Assembly (NCBI GenBank): GCA_026075535.2 | Contig: AP026545.1 | Span: 682,001-746,000 of the forward strand | DNA: 64,000 nucleotides | DNA from: Tricholoma matsutake | Taxonomy: Eukaryota; Basidiomycota; Agaricomycetes; Agaricales; Tricholomataceae | Direction of reading: 5' to 3' | Shown: piece by piece, positions 22,859 to 34,080 of the stretch | How positions within the stretch are numbered: the stretch's first letter is position 1 | Layout of the letters: each line of letters begins with the position of its first letter | Made by a program: the position numbers and the translations under genes | Notes under the pieces: generated by a model | The model's input: only the letters and a program-made list of their open reading frames with translations | Database searches by the model: none | Told to the model about the DNA's origin: nothing

Positions 22859-24250
22859 TCACCATTCATCCTCATCATTGCTGCACCATACTGGCGACAC
22901 AATAACAACCTGCTTGACCAATGGCATCAAGATGTGATCTAGAAACCCTGCTATCCCTGCTTTGAGTACCATTGTCAGCTTTTTCAGTTTTGGCCAATGC
23001 ACAGCTGGCCAATTGGCAGGCATATCCAAATTGTGCATGGCCAGCACCATATCCTCTAGCAATGGGTAATCAACAAGAAAGTTGTTGAAGGTTGTTGCAA
23101 AAGGTGAACCTGGTCCAAGTGGATCGGGTATATTAGGAAGGTTTTTGCAAGGGGTTCCAACCGTGAGGGATTTCAGTTTTGGAGTAAAAGTACTCCCAGT
23201 GAATGAGACGAGATGGGTGTCACTCAAAAATAACTGGGCTTTTTCAAGGCATGGAGCAAGGACCTTGACGAGTGGTTTTGGTGTTACATTATAGCCATGA
23301 TGGCTAGCACAGAGAATAAGGCTGGAAAGGATGGGGAAATGGAGCTGATCAACATCTTGCAGACTAGTGGCATTGAACAACAGTTCCAACCACATTATCC
23401 TGTCAAAAACTGCGACAAGATCTATGAACAACCTTTCTGTGCCATGCAGGACAGTGCCAAGGGTTGTTGGTGTGGGAGAATTGTGATGGTGTATTGATGA
23501 TATGAGCTTCATCTTGATAAATGTCAAGGCAGGCATGGACCTGACAGAAACTGACCAGTAGCTGTTTGTTTTAATGGAAAGGTCCTTCAACTTAGGACCT
23601 GCTAGCACAAACTTCATGTGAGATGGACTATGTGCAGAACCTGGACCTGCAATATCTCTCCCGCCAGAAGTAAACCTGTGGCTCCACAACGTGATTCCAA
23701 GGTGTGTAAGGTTTGGGAAGAATGGGAAAATGGTGTTATGAATGAATGGGGAAGTGATGTCAAGATCCAAGGAGATGAGAGTGTTGCTAATGTGTTCCTG
23801 TCTAAGAATATCGAAAATGTCCACGAGGATGGAGTCAGGTGCAAATTGCTTATTGTGTTCAAATGTTATTTGCAGTGCGATGGTGAATGGTTTGGATTTT
23901 AAAAGGTTATGCAATATCTCTGCCCATTTGGCAAGACATTTAAGAAAACATTCAGAAGCTCTTCCTTCCATAAGCTCATCATGATCGATACATGTTGCGA
24001 AGGTTTGGAATGGATTTGGTTGGTTACAAAGAACTGTGAGGAAAGCCCAAGAAGTCAAATGCAAAATCAACCACTGCAAACACAATAGAGAGTACATGGA
24101 GGAGTGGTGGGTAGTGTTGGAGGATTTGGGAAGGCTAAGCATGATGATTTCTTCAAGTAACTTGTAAGGAAGGGACCTATGCCAGGACCTGGTAGGCATG
24201 GTCAAGTTTGACAATTTGCACACAGAAATATAACTGTGAGGGCTGTTCAT
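22859..24250 (-). CDS. F-box/leucine-rich-repeat-like protein
   Basis: This is a single uninterrupted 463-codon frame. Residues 27-40 (LPYKLLEEIIMLSL) match the F-box start pattern LPxEllxeIl. The rest has irregular LRR-like strands such as LISLDLDI, LTHLGITLW, LKDLSIKT, LSSLILCA, LKSLTVGT and LKKLTMVL, with an acidic C-terminus. Such proteins form a large lineage-specific family in Agaricomycetes and are thought to be substrate receptors of SCF ubiquitin ligases; that role is inferred here from the F-box. It has no in-frame TGA, unlike its neighbours. An upstream exon cannot be excluded. The start at 24248-24250 is simply the first ATG; a second ATG lies 17 codons later, just before the F-box. 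Confidence 0.7.
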   Translation of the reverse strand: MNSPHSYISVCKLSNLTMPTRSWHRSLPYKLLEEIIMLSLPKSSNTTHHSSMYSLLCLQWLILHLTSWAFLTVLCNQPNPFQTFATCIDHDELMEGRASECFLKCLAKWAEILHNLLKSKPFTIALQITFEHNKQFAPDSILVDIFDILRQEHISNTLISLDLDITSPFIHNTIFPFFPNLTHLGITLWSHRFTSGGRDIAGPGSAHSPSHMKFVLAGPKLKDLSIKTNSYWSVSVRSMPALTFIKMKLISSIHHHNSPTPTTLGTVLHGTERLFIDLVAVFDRIMWLELLFNATSLQDVDQLHFPILSSLILCASHHGYNVTPKPLVKVLAPCLEKAQLFLSDTHLVSFTGSTFTPKLKSLTVGTPCKNLPNIPDPLGPGSPFATTFNNFLVDYPLLEDMVLAMHNLDMPANWPAVHWPKLKKLTMVLKAGIAGFLDHILMPLVKQVVIVSPVWCSNDEDEW

Positions 24251-24542
24251 TGCAGGCAGATTGGTATCAACATGCAGTGGGAGAACAGTGATTTATCCCA
24301 CAAGCTGTGAACTGGCTTATCTATCGAAGATGCACAGCACCACAGAAATGCCATCTCCAAGCCAGCTGCAGCTTTTGTACCAACATCAGACTTGAATCGG
24401 AAGTGTCAGAACCTACATTAGCATCTGTAACAGTCAATCCTTAGGGAACAAAAACTTTGAGGCCAAAACTCTATACATAAGATTTACTGCTATGCATATT
24501 TACGAACACATTTTGTCCTTAACTATTGAATCATCATCTCAT

Positions 24543-26700
24543 TCACTCGCCAGGAAGAGCAATAAGTATGACAAAGTGGAGGTTAGTCAACAGGCTCTTC
24601 GATCCACATCCCTCTTTGCCACCAAACATATTCAGCGTGTATCCAACTGACACCAAAGAATCGCATGGCAGGTCTTTTGAGCCATGTTCATACAGAGGCC
24701 AACTGTTCAACCAGGCGAAGTCCTCATTGGTGTATGTAAACTCACAGCCACCTTTGATGGGGCAGCTGTCATAGATCGGGACTGGGCAAATGTTTGCAGT
24801 CAGCAACAAACAAAGTAGTCAAAAATGCATACGACATACCACATTGGTCATAGGAATGAGATGTAACATGGTTGTCCAGCTGCCTTGCAGGAATGGGGCT
24901 CTGGACAACAGAGATAGAGCGAGACATACCCTTTTGGGGTGAGGAGGAGAGAGAACCACCTGCAACAGGCCAAGTCAACATCAGCATATGCATATGGAAA
25001 TGGTGACAAACTTCGAGAGGAGTCGAAATATGTAGGCTTTGTTCAGGTGGTGAAAACCAGGCCCTCGACAGAAATAGCTGAAGCAATACTGTGAAAATTC
25101 AACACCGTCCCCCAAAGGGTGGTGTCATGACAGATATCCTGATGAAAAGGTGCTAGGGTAACTTTGTGAACAGTCCGAAGGGAGTCAGGGGCACCAATTA
25201 ACCCTTCCGATACAATTGCACACTCAGAGATGACACCAGTCATGACACAGACAGTGACAGAGTTTGGGGAAGAAAGTTTTAACTAACCATGGTCACTGTA
25301 AAACAAACCTGGATCAGTGCAGGTGGAGTTGACAAACATGCCAGATCTTGTGAACAAAAGAGCCCGTATCCTGCAACTACCATAATGCTTAGCATTGGTA
25401 AAAGTGTCATAAATGTTCACTTACCTGATCACCTTGGTGTTAACCAGACCTTGGAGATCCTTGATAGTTATGATCACAGTTCCTATTGTTGAGACAGAAT
25501 AAAACTGCTTGATGGTATGGAAGGTCCTATCAACCAATGTTGGAACATGAATGAAGAAGTACAATGGATAACACACCCTAAATCAGGAAGACCTTCGTAG
25601 ATTGGACAAAGGTCGGGGTCTTGAACAGCCCTAAGCATAACATCGATAGAAGGATCCTCATCCACAGAACTATAAACAGAGCAGATGTCAAAACACAACC
25701 AAAAGGTAAAAAGTAAACTGAATAAATGTCAAAGGAAACTCACAGATCTTCTTTCTTGTCCGCTCCTTCTCAATCTTGACTATCAATCACATCTTTTTTA
25801 TCACCGACTTCAGAGACATTGTCATCAGTAGCATCCACACTGCCTTCTTGGGTACTGGTGGAATCTTGAACAGTTTTGTCTGCTTCAGTCGCCTCTGTAT
25901 CAATAAGGGGTGATGCTAAAAGGGCACCACCAGATTTTCTGCAAACAGAAAATTACAGTTGAGGTAGAGGCAAAAACAAGTGTACCTGCATGTATGTTGG
26001 TGTTTCAGGCCATTCTAGATCAGAGAGAATGTGGCTGGTGGCCTTCAAAAGTCTCTTTTGACCTGCCTTAACAGGAGGAGGAGACTCATTCCTGTAACAA
26101 CAAAGATAAGGAGTGTGAACCAAAGCAAGATTAGAAGAAATCATACCTGACATCATCAGCATCCTCGGAATCGAGAGCCTGTACAACTTGACTGTGACAG
26201 TCCTGAATGGGAACCATTTTTCATCTGGCAAAGAATCATTTAAGATAACACAAAAGGTAGGGTCACATACAGCGAGGCAGCTGGTTGTTCCTTGGTTGAA
26301 TTGCCTTTGGCATACTTTGCCTTTTCTGTCTTCACCTTGACTCGCCTAGAAGAGGGGTAAGTACGACAACAGGTCTGCAAGGAAAGCTGTACTCTGGGCA
26401 TGCATCCAAGCAAGTAACTGGGATTTGAGATGATCTGAGGGAGATATTTTCAGATCAAAAATTAAAAAACAAAGCTGGACACCATGACATACATCAATGC
26501 TATAGACTCTGCCATGGGGCTTGGAGGGGCAGGCTCGGGAGAAGGAGAAGCAACAGAAATACTGAATAAATAAACAGGAATGAAGGAGCAGTCATGTGTA
26601 GAATGCAACACAACAAACCAGTCAGGATTAAAAGAGGCAGCTCCTCCAGCAGCAGCCTGGAGAGTGGCCTGCACAACCTTTCTGAAATACAGGAATCATA
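24543..26700 (-). pseudogene. Unrecognised multi-exon gene, probably decaying
   Basis: Several coding blocks on the minus strand are separated by 50-70 nt introns. They include an Ala/Pro/Ser-rich block near 26680-26480 (SPEPAPPSPMAESIAL), a Lys-rich block (RRVKVKTEKAKYAKG, near 26345), and a block ending DLEWPETPTYMQ before a GTACAC donor. An acidic block at 25936-25745 follows, then 25698-25540, 25243-25043, and a final block to TGA 24543-24545. One intron is clear: donor GTATGT after DQC near 24840 and acceptor CCCAG near 24785, which joins into VPIYDSCPIKGG and an open C-terminus (LVSVGYTLNMF). The acidic exon has a TGA near 25787 within an otherwise open frame. I do not recognise the product; exon limits are approximate. 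Confidence 0.4.
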
Positions 26701-28061
26701 AGAATGGCAAGGCAGACACATCAACTAAAGTGAGAATTAGAACTCACAAAATCAACACTGGGGCAATAGCCTATAGGCTGGAGATCCTGGAGCTGGAGGT
26801 GAACTAACAGCTTTCTTTTTCTTCATCAGAGATGAAGGGACACTAATAAACTCGCTGAAAAACATCAACAAAGCTGTAGGAAAAGAACCATAGCAAAATT
26901 CACATTCTGGAGTCACCATTGTCATCCAGTTCCTTACGCTTGCTGCTACTGAAGAACATCAGGTTAGAAAGTAAAATAAGGAAAGAGAAGGATAAACATC
27001 TAATGACGCCAGAGGTCGTTGAGAGTCTATAAGTTATAAATAAGGGTCAGGAATGAATGACATAAAACAACAGGTACATACATCATATTGACACCATTAT
27101 TCCTACAACAAAAGGTTAGCAGAATGCTAAAACGAAACGTAACAAAAATCTATGGCGCACCGGACGTGACAGCTTTCGCTTTACTGGAAAACAATATTGC
27201 GAAGTCAGCAGAACAGCAAAATAACAAAATATACGACTACAGACCAAACATTGGCAGGCTTTCTGGGAGACATCGACAAACAATAGAGATGAAGTTTTGG
27301 TCTAGTGACAGAGAGTGCAGAGATAGAATTTTTTTGCTGGGAACAGAAACTGTATGGTGACGCTGTTTTTATTTGAATTTGAGGGAAACAATGGAAAAAC
27401 ACCACATCATGAGAGTAAATAGTTTGATCAGCCTGTCAATGACAATCATAGAACAGCTTAATCAAGATGGTCGGGGGCCTCAGGGTCATTTGATGAAAAA
27501 GAGAACCAACAGAGGGATCAGACAGCAACCTCAAGGCAACACTCCAATGGCAGGTATATGGTGAATGAGTCAGATGATCTTCAAAGGGTGAAGAAGTCAG
27601 TCAAAACAAATCCCAATTTTGCGAGAAGTAACCATCATTATAGAGAACTAGGCAATGCATATACAAAATGGAGAAAGAAGCAGGGATTTTGGTATCTGAT
27701 ACCTAATTGGAAAACCATTCAATGGCTTACATCCAGATTGATACCGAAGGCTTCATGATACCACAAGGCCATTTCACCCAAAAGCAGTTGAAAAAAAGCC
27801 AAACTGAGAGGTCAAGGTCAGACTGTACAAAGGAGCTTGTAACATAAGACACATTAGGCGTGTCTAACCCCTCAAAACAGGAAGATAACATTGTCAGAAT
27901 AAGGAATGCAATAACCAGCAAAATATACCACCCACATGGAACACTGGATGGACAAGAAAAACTGCACAAAGGATCAAATCTGCACAAGTCAGCTGCAAAT
28001 CTAACAAGCCAACCTTAAACACACACACCATCACTAACCACAGCCAGAAAGTGCAATGGAT
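26701..28061. other. Region without a recognisable gene
   Basis: ORFs on both strands here lack motifs. The right end of the spliced gene's upstream region may lie in this interval. Confidence 0.3.
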
Positions 28062-28131
28062 GGGTTACCATACCCATGCCTACCCATACCTGTAACCCAC
28101 ACGGGTTACCCATACCTGTGCTATTGCCTAC
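28062..28131. repeat. TACCCATACC-type degenerate array, locus 1
   Basis: GGTTACCCATACC units occur in direct and inverted forms over about 70 bp. Similar arrays are at 39866-39975 and 63888-63948. Confidence 0.7.
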
Positions 28132-28177
28132 TCATGAGAACAAGGCACATCAAACAGTAAATCATATACAGTGCCTG

Positions 28178-28412
28178 TTATACGAGACCAAGATACAAGA
28201 AGCGGATGATCTCCCAAAGCACCTTGACATGCTTAAATGATATTGTGACCGCATTAATAAATTCCCCAATGTGGAATTCCATGTTTTGGACACATGCTTC
28301 AAAGTGATTATTTTGGCATCTTTACCTTCATCTTGGCAGACTTATGTCGAACCCTATAATGGGAATGCCAATGATCCCAATGATCCGGACCCCAAACAGA
28401 GAATGTCCTTGG
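28178..28412 (+). pseudogene. Ty1/copia gag fragment
   Basis: The frame reads LYETKIQEADDLPKHLDML, a TGA (28238-28240), then YCDRINKFPN and SLPSSWQTYVEPYNG, ending PDPKQRMS. This is the conserved middle of copia gag (UBN2-type domain). It stops where the Ty3-A LTR begins at 28413, so Ty3-A probably inserted into it; the other half was not found beyond 33693. The TGA stands where related proteins have Gln or Arg. Confidence 0.75.
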
Positions 28413-28821
28413 TGTTAGGGCAACACCCACTATCTGCTAGCTAAGACTGTGCAGGTTCTCTCTACAAGAAGGGGGCGGGATCCGCGTGCGTGATGGGGAA
28501 ATTGATGGTTTTGATGCGAGGGGTTATTAATAGGTAAGTTTGTTGAGATAGGCCTTTCACACCAAAAATGTAGGTGGAATACCTAAGAGAACACTGGGGT
28601 CCCCTAGGTGTATATTTTGGGTTTATATACTATGTTACATATATTGTACATTGTTGTTACCAATGCGCGCATACAGGCACATACATAGTGATGCATGCGA
28701 AATAATATTCTCACGCTATCAAAGTGTAGCATCATTTGGCGTCATTTGGTGTAATGTAGTGTAATTCAACATAATAAAATGAAAATGAAATTTTATTAGG
28801 TAATGGGGCTGTTTCCTAACA
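28413..28821 (-). repeat. Ty3-A 3' LTR (409 bp)
   Basis: The plus strand starts TGTTAGG and ends CCTAACA, a perfect 7-bp inverted end pair with TG...CA. On the minus strand it directly follows a polypurine tract, the complement of 28822-28836 (ATAAAAGGGGGGTAA). Confidence 0.85.
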
Positions 28822-28832
28822 TTACCCCCCTT

Positions 28833-31800
28833 TTATGCCTTGACTTCCAGGCGAGAAAATATTATGTTTGTCCCCTCTGTGAAATTTTGGTAAGGCCGGA
28901 ATTTCATCCCCTCATACACCATTCTCGCAATGCGACACGGAGCATTCGGATTACATTTAAAGAATTGGGCAATCGCATTATGCGCTTGCTTACAATTCTC
29001 TTCGGGTTCCCACAAATTATTTTTGTTGGTATAGTTTTTCCACTTTATTAAGAACTCCAATTTGTTCCATCGAAGACATGAGTCTAGAATTTCTTCAACT
29101 ATGTATTCTGGAGCACCTTCTACTATTATCAGAGGTTGCAGAGTAGTTTGTTGGCCAGGAATAGTGGGCGGATGGTAAGGGCATAGGTGGGATACGTTAA
29201 TCTCAGGATCAATCTTAAATGATCGGGGTAATTTTAGCACTACCACATTAGGCGAGATCACTTTAGAGATCACATATGGGCCAACTTGTTTCTCTGTGAG
29301 TTTCTTCAAAGGTCATGGAATATTCAGGTCCTTGGTACTTAGCCATACCAAGTCACCAACTTTGTACTCTGGAGCGCGTGCTCGAGTACGATCCGCGTGT
29401 CGCATCATGTCATCACGTGCTTTCTTCAATGCTGCCTGTGCTTCCTCTTGTACCCTTTGCATCTTAGATACAAAATCTTCTACCAACTGTACTTTGACTT
29501 CCCTTCTGGGTTCTACTCCCATGCGAGGATGATATCCATAATTCGCAAAAAAGGGTGACATACGAGTAGCCAAATGGAATTTGTTATTGTGGGAAAATTC
29601 GGCAATTGCCAACCATTCTGGCCAGTCAGTTTGTCGGTAGTTGACAAACATATGTAGGTACTGCTCCAACTCCTGATTCATTCTCTCTGTCTGCCCATCA
29701 GTCTGCAGGTGATATGCCATAGATAATTTAGTTTGAATTCCCAATATGTTGTTTAGTTCTTGCATAAACGCGGAAGCAAATTGTGGTCCACAATCAGAGA
29801 TAACGGTATTGGGTAACCCATGTAACCGCCATACCTGATTTAGATAGAGGCGCGCCAAGCCCAATGATGAGGTTTCTGTAGTAGTAGGAATAATATGGAC
29901 CTCCTTTGTAAAGTGGTCGCATACTACGAATATTGCATCGTACCCTTGAGCCTCGGGTAATCCGGTAATAAAATCCACAGATATATCTCGCCACGGCACT
30001 TTAGGTATAGGGTTTGGCATTAATTTTCCTGCAGGTTTCTCTGGAAATTTCTTCCCCCTCATGCACGTATCACATCCATCCACATACCCCAACACATACT
30101 TTGAAATTCTGGGCCACCAATAATTTCTCATTACTAATTCCAACATCTTCCATCTTCCTGGGTGTCTGGCAATCGGCGTATTGTGATGTAACCGGACAAT
30201 CTCCCTTTGCAAATCCTGATCCTTCGGTACATACACTTTTCCTCGAAACAACACCAACCCTTGTTCCTCAGCCCATTCGTCTCCTTTGATATTACCTTTC
30301 TTCTCTCCCTTCAGAGCTTTCACGGCTTCCACTACTTCATTGTCCATTTCCGAACATTGTCTAATTTTAGACAACATTTCCATTTCCGAGCTATCTATTA
30401 ATAGATGCCCTTGACGCATAGCGCAAATGCGAAAGTATTCAGGTTTGAGTAAGGTAACATTTTTATTGTCCTCCTCCACCCCCCTTTTATGATCAATACA
30501 TCTGGATAAGGCATCTGCTTTCCTCATTAAGCTTCCCACTTTATGGACCAAGTGAAAGTTGAAATGTGATAGGAATAGTGCCCAATGCCCTTGCCGGCGA
30601 TTAAGCTTTTTAGTGGACATGAAGTATTGCAGATTTTGATGATCCATCCAGATCTCAATCTGATGCGTACATCCCTCCAAATAATGCCTCCACGCCTCCA
30701 ATGCTCGTATTATCCCCAACATCTCTTTGTCATGCACATCATAATTCCTCTCCACATCATTCAACCCTTTTGACAAGTATGCACAAGGATGCCATTTGTC
30801 ATCTTCACACAGCATTGATAATACTGCTCCAGTAGCAAAATCGGATGCATCAGATTCCACTCACAAAGGGCATGTGAAATCTACTGGGGCTAATATTGGT
30901 CCCTCCACAAACTTTCTCTTCAACTCCTCAAACGCTGTCTGCTGCTGCTCTCCCCACCTCCATACTACTCCCTTTCGTGTAAGGTTATGTAAGGGTGTGG
31001 CAATTTTAGAAAAATTGTGCACAAAGCAACGATAATAATTTGTGAGTCCCAAGAAGGCTTGAACCTCCTTGACACAGATGGGCGCAGGCCAATCTGTGAT
31101 CGCCTGTACCTTGATTGGATCCATTTTGATCCCGTCACCGCCGATCAATAATCCTAGGAACTTGATCTCGCTTGCCCCAAACACACACACTTCTCTGGTT
31201 TCAAAAATAGATCGTTTTCCACCAACCTCTGTAACACCTCTTGCACTATCGCTTCATGATTCTCTTCATCCTCCATGAATATCAGAATGTCATCAATAAA
31301 TATTATTACCATGCCTTTGTCTATTACATCCTTGAAAATGTCGTTCATCATATTTTGAAAGGTCGGGGGACTATTAGTCATCCCAAAAAACATGACAAGT
31401 GGCTCGAAGGATCCTCAACGCGTGGCAAATGCAGCCTTCCACTCATCTCCTTTCTTTATTCGTACATTGTTGTATCCCCATCGTAAATCCAATTTTGTAA
31501 AGACCTTGGCTTTTCCCACCTTATCAATTATTTCTGAGATCAACGGCAGGGGGTATGCATTCTTCACTGTCCACTCATTCAGATACCTATAATCAGTATA
31601 CATCTTCTTCCTTTGGTCTTTTTTGGGCACGAAGAATATTGGTGACATCTGCAGTGATTTCGAAGGTCGTACGTATCCTTTGCGCAATTGCTCCTTCAGG
31701 AATGCATCCACTTCTTCTTGTTCCATCGGAGATAATGGATATACCTTCGACTTCTTTGGCACAAACCCTGGTGTCATCTCAATCGCATGATCCCATGGCT

Positions 31801-32440
31801 TCCACACCGGCATTCGCTGAGACTCCTTCTTTTGGAACACTGACAAATGTTCATGACACACTTTTGGCACCCATTCCTCCACTGGCTTCTCCACCTTCAC
31901 GATATTCTTGTCCCACAACTGTCCTCCATGAACTGCTCTAAAGGTTTGCTTCTGCTCTTCTTTCTCGATCATGATTGGAACTTCCCCATTTGGCATTTCC
32001 TCATCCTCCACTTCCTCCATAGTAACAGAATACTTCCTCAAACGTTCTTTCTCTTTCTTTTTCCTTTTTTCTTTCTTCATCTTCCTCCCATACACATTAC
32101 ATTCCTTAGGACAACGAGTCATTTGTACTTTCCCAGTTTTCCCAAGATTGCACACTTCGAATATGGCTTGCTCCTCATGCTCCTGATACTTTAGTACCAT
32201 AGTCACCTCCTCCTTGATAGTTCCTCCACAATTGACTGTTCCGTCAATATTGTACACCATTATAGGTTGCACCAGCTTGCGTGTGTTAATACCGTTTCCG
32301 GTAATTAAGGATCAATTAATAAATAATCCTGTAGCACCACTGTCAAGCAATGCTTCCACATCAATAGCTGCATGCGTGTCCACTGTCTTCAGTCCCACAG
32401 TCAAGGTGATTTCGGGTTCTATTCGCGCAGAGCAAATAAA
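28833..32440 (-). pseudogene. Ty3-A pol: protease-RT-RNase H-integrase-chromodomain
   Basis: Protease: ALLDSGATGLFIN with a TGA right after it (32312-32314). [17 protein letters not shown], a TGA at 31415-31417 before GSFEPLVMFFG, and catalytic FIDDILIF (FIDD rather than YMDD/YIDD). A frame change near 31190 coincides with an expanded CA run that is 2 nt longer than in the second copy. RNase H begins SDASDFATGAVLS after a TGA at 30861-30863. The integrase has the HHCC finger (HHNTPIARHPG, CDTCMRGKKF) and the DDE core (SVDFITGLPEAQG, ISDCGPQFAS, QTERMNQELE). After TGA 29313-29315 the chromodomain reads YIVEEILDSCLRWNKLEFLI. Chromodomains steer insertion to marked chromatin. Confidence 0.9.
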
Positions 32441-32619
32441 GAATTTAGGGGTTTTCGGAAATGACATGTGACCATTTTCTTTGTTGCATGATTCGCAACA
32501 GTTGTACTCCTCCTCGATTTCCTTTTCTGATTTACTCTAGGTTTCCTTGGATACTAATACATTGTAACGATTCTGGGTCACCAATGGGGAAACCTTCACT
32601 GGGACTCTTCCACAAAATT

Positions 32620-33693
32620 CTCCTGCTTGCCTTCCTCCTGCTTCACTTCCTCGATTGTAGCTTCCCTGATCTTTCTCTTCTGCTTGCAATACTTAGAAAT
32701 GTGTCCTAACTGCCCACAGTTAAAACATTTAAGTGGGGCTCATCTCCCCACTTGATCAACCTCCATTGCCTCTGCTGGTGCTGCTGACTCCATAACTATA
32801 GGTGTCACTGCCATGGCCGGTGGGTGTGCCCTCGGAGCTTGCACCTGAGGCACCTTTCCTTTCTCGGACTTTCCTCCTGATGACTTTCCAAATTTACTAC
32901 TTCTGTACATCAACTTTGACTCCGCCTGTTCCTGCCAATATTGCCGGTCAAGGCGCATTGCCCAATTATACCACTCATCCAACTTCTCTGGCATAGAAGG
33001 TAGTCGGTAGATAGACTTGAATAAAGAGGGATTTAATCCTGCTTTCAAAAACTCTACCAACGTGGCTTCTCCCATGTCTGTTTGCGAAGCTTCTGCTTTG
33101 AACTGCAAAATAAATTCATCCGCCGTTAAGGAACCTTGGCGCATGGTCTTTAATATAGCATTGGCTGTCGCCTTTGGATTAGGGTCTCCAAACTGTGCCT
33201 CCAATCTCTCCAGAAATTCCTTGAAGGTTGCAAATGGTTTATTTCCCGTGGCAATTTGATTAATAGCCTTGTTTCTCCAGAACTGTGCTTTCCCCCCCTG
33301 AATATATGAGAGAGCAAACATAATCCTAGACTTGGCTGTATGAAACTCGGGCTTCCTCCCATGGATGTACAATACTATAGAGCTGATGAAGGATTTTGTA
33401 TTCTCCATGGTACCATCAAAGATTTGTGGGGGTGTGTACTCAGGTAAGCATGCTTTTCCATTTCCGGATGTCTCCACTGTCTCATCCTCCTGCAATATCC
33501 ACTCCACCATCTCCTCCATCTCATCATCTCTTTCTCCTGTTGTCTCTGGCTGTACTTCCACTTGTCTGGGCTGTGATGCTGCCAATACTGACACTAATTG
33601 CGACATTTGCGCTGTGAGCACATCAATTTTCGCCTCCAGTGCTGGTATGGGAACAGGATTAGGACCGGGATTAGAAGTTGAAGGTTCGGACAT
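32620..33693 (-). pseudogene. Ty3-A gag
   Basis: ATG at 33691-33693 opens a 317-codon frame with the retrotransposon gag core (FDGTMENTKSFISSIVLYI, AQFWRNKAINQI, FLERLEAQFGDPNPKATA). A TGA at 32740-32742 then interrupts it. The same frame continues into the zinc knuckle CFNCGQLGHISKYC. Gag forms the particle and binds RNA. Probably one codon change (arginine CGA to TGA) cut off the knuckle. Confidence 0.85.
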
Positions 33694-34080
33694 AATTGTA
33701 GAATCTGTGATGAATCACTTCTTCGACAAATTCAAAATTTTTCTTCGAGACCTCTCCAAACGTTTACGGGTCACGTGATAAGGTTCGTCGAGGTTTGTCA
33801 ATGGTTCATCATTCGTCAGGCGCCTATTTTGACACTTCGGATCAACAACCCTTCCAACAGTGCCTGATCTCGGAGATATCACTGAATTCAGCTTGTAACT
33901 AAAATAGTCATCCGAATAGAGTGATGTAAATCATAACTAAACCAGATCTGATCAGTTGTCTGGTTGCAGCTGTCCTAATGACGAGCGCTGCCTCTCGATC
34001 ACTGGCAGTCGCAATGTAAGGCGAGGCCTGGCATCAGCTTACAAAAGACAAGGTAGATTATGTATATACAAGTTAGCATA
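33694..34080. other. Non-coding junction between Ty3-A and the KDZ gene
   Basis: No gene and no copy of the Ty3-A LTR ends (TGTTAGG/CCTAACA) seen. Confidence 0.5.

Larger units (their letters stand above)
28413..33693 (-). mobile_element. Ty3-A: chromodomain Ty3 (gypsy) element, 3' LTR present, 5' LTR missing
   Basis: On the minus strand the order is gag, protease, RT, RNase H, integrase, chromodomain, polypurine tract and 3' LTR, which defines a chromovirus. The 3' LTR is 28413-28821. No matching LTR is found upstream of gag (33694-34080), so the 5' end is missing or replaced. In-frame TGA codons at 32740, 32312, 31415, 30861 and 29313 and a CA-repeat frameshift near 31190 make it inactive. 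A CpG-poor internal fragment of a second copy lies at 40524-42458. Confidence 0.9.

Noticed and set aside
33694..34080. 5' LTR of Ty3-A
   Set aside because: No TGTTAGG...CCTAACA pair or similarity to 28413-28821 could be seen.
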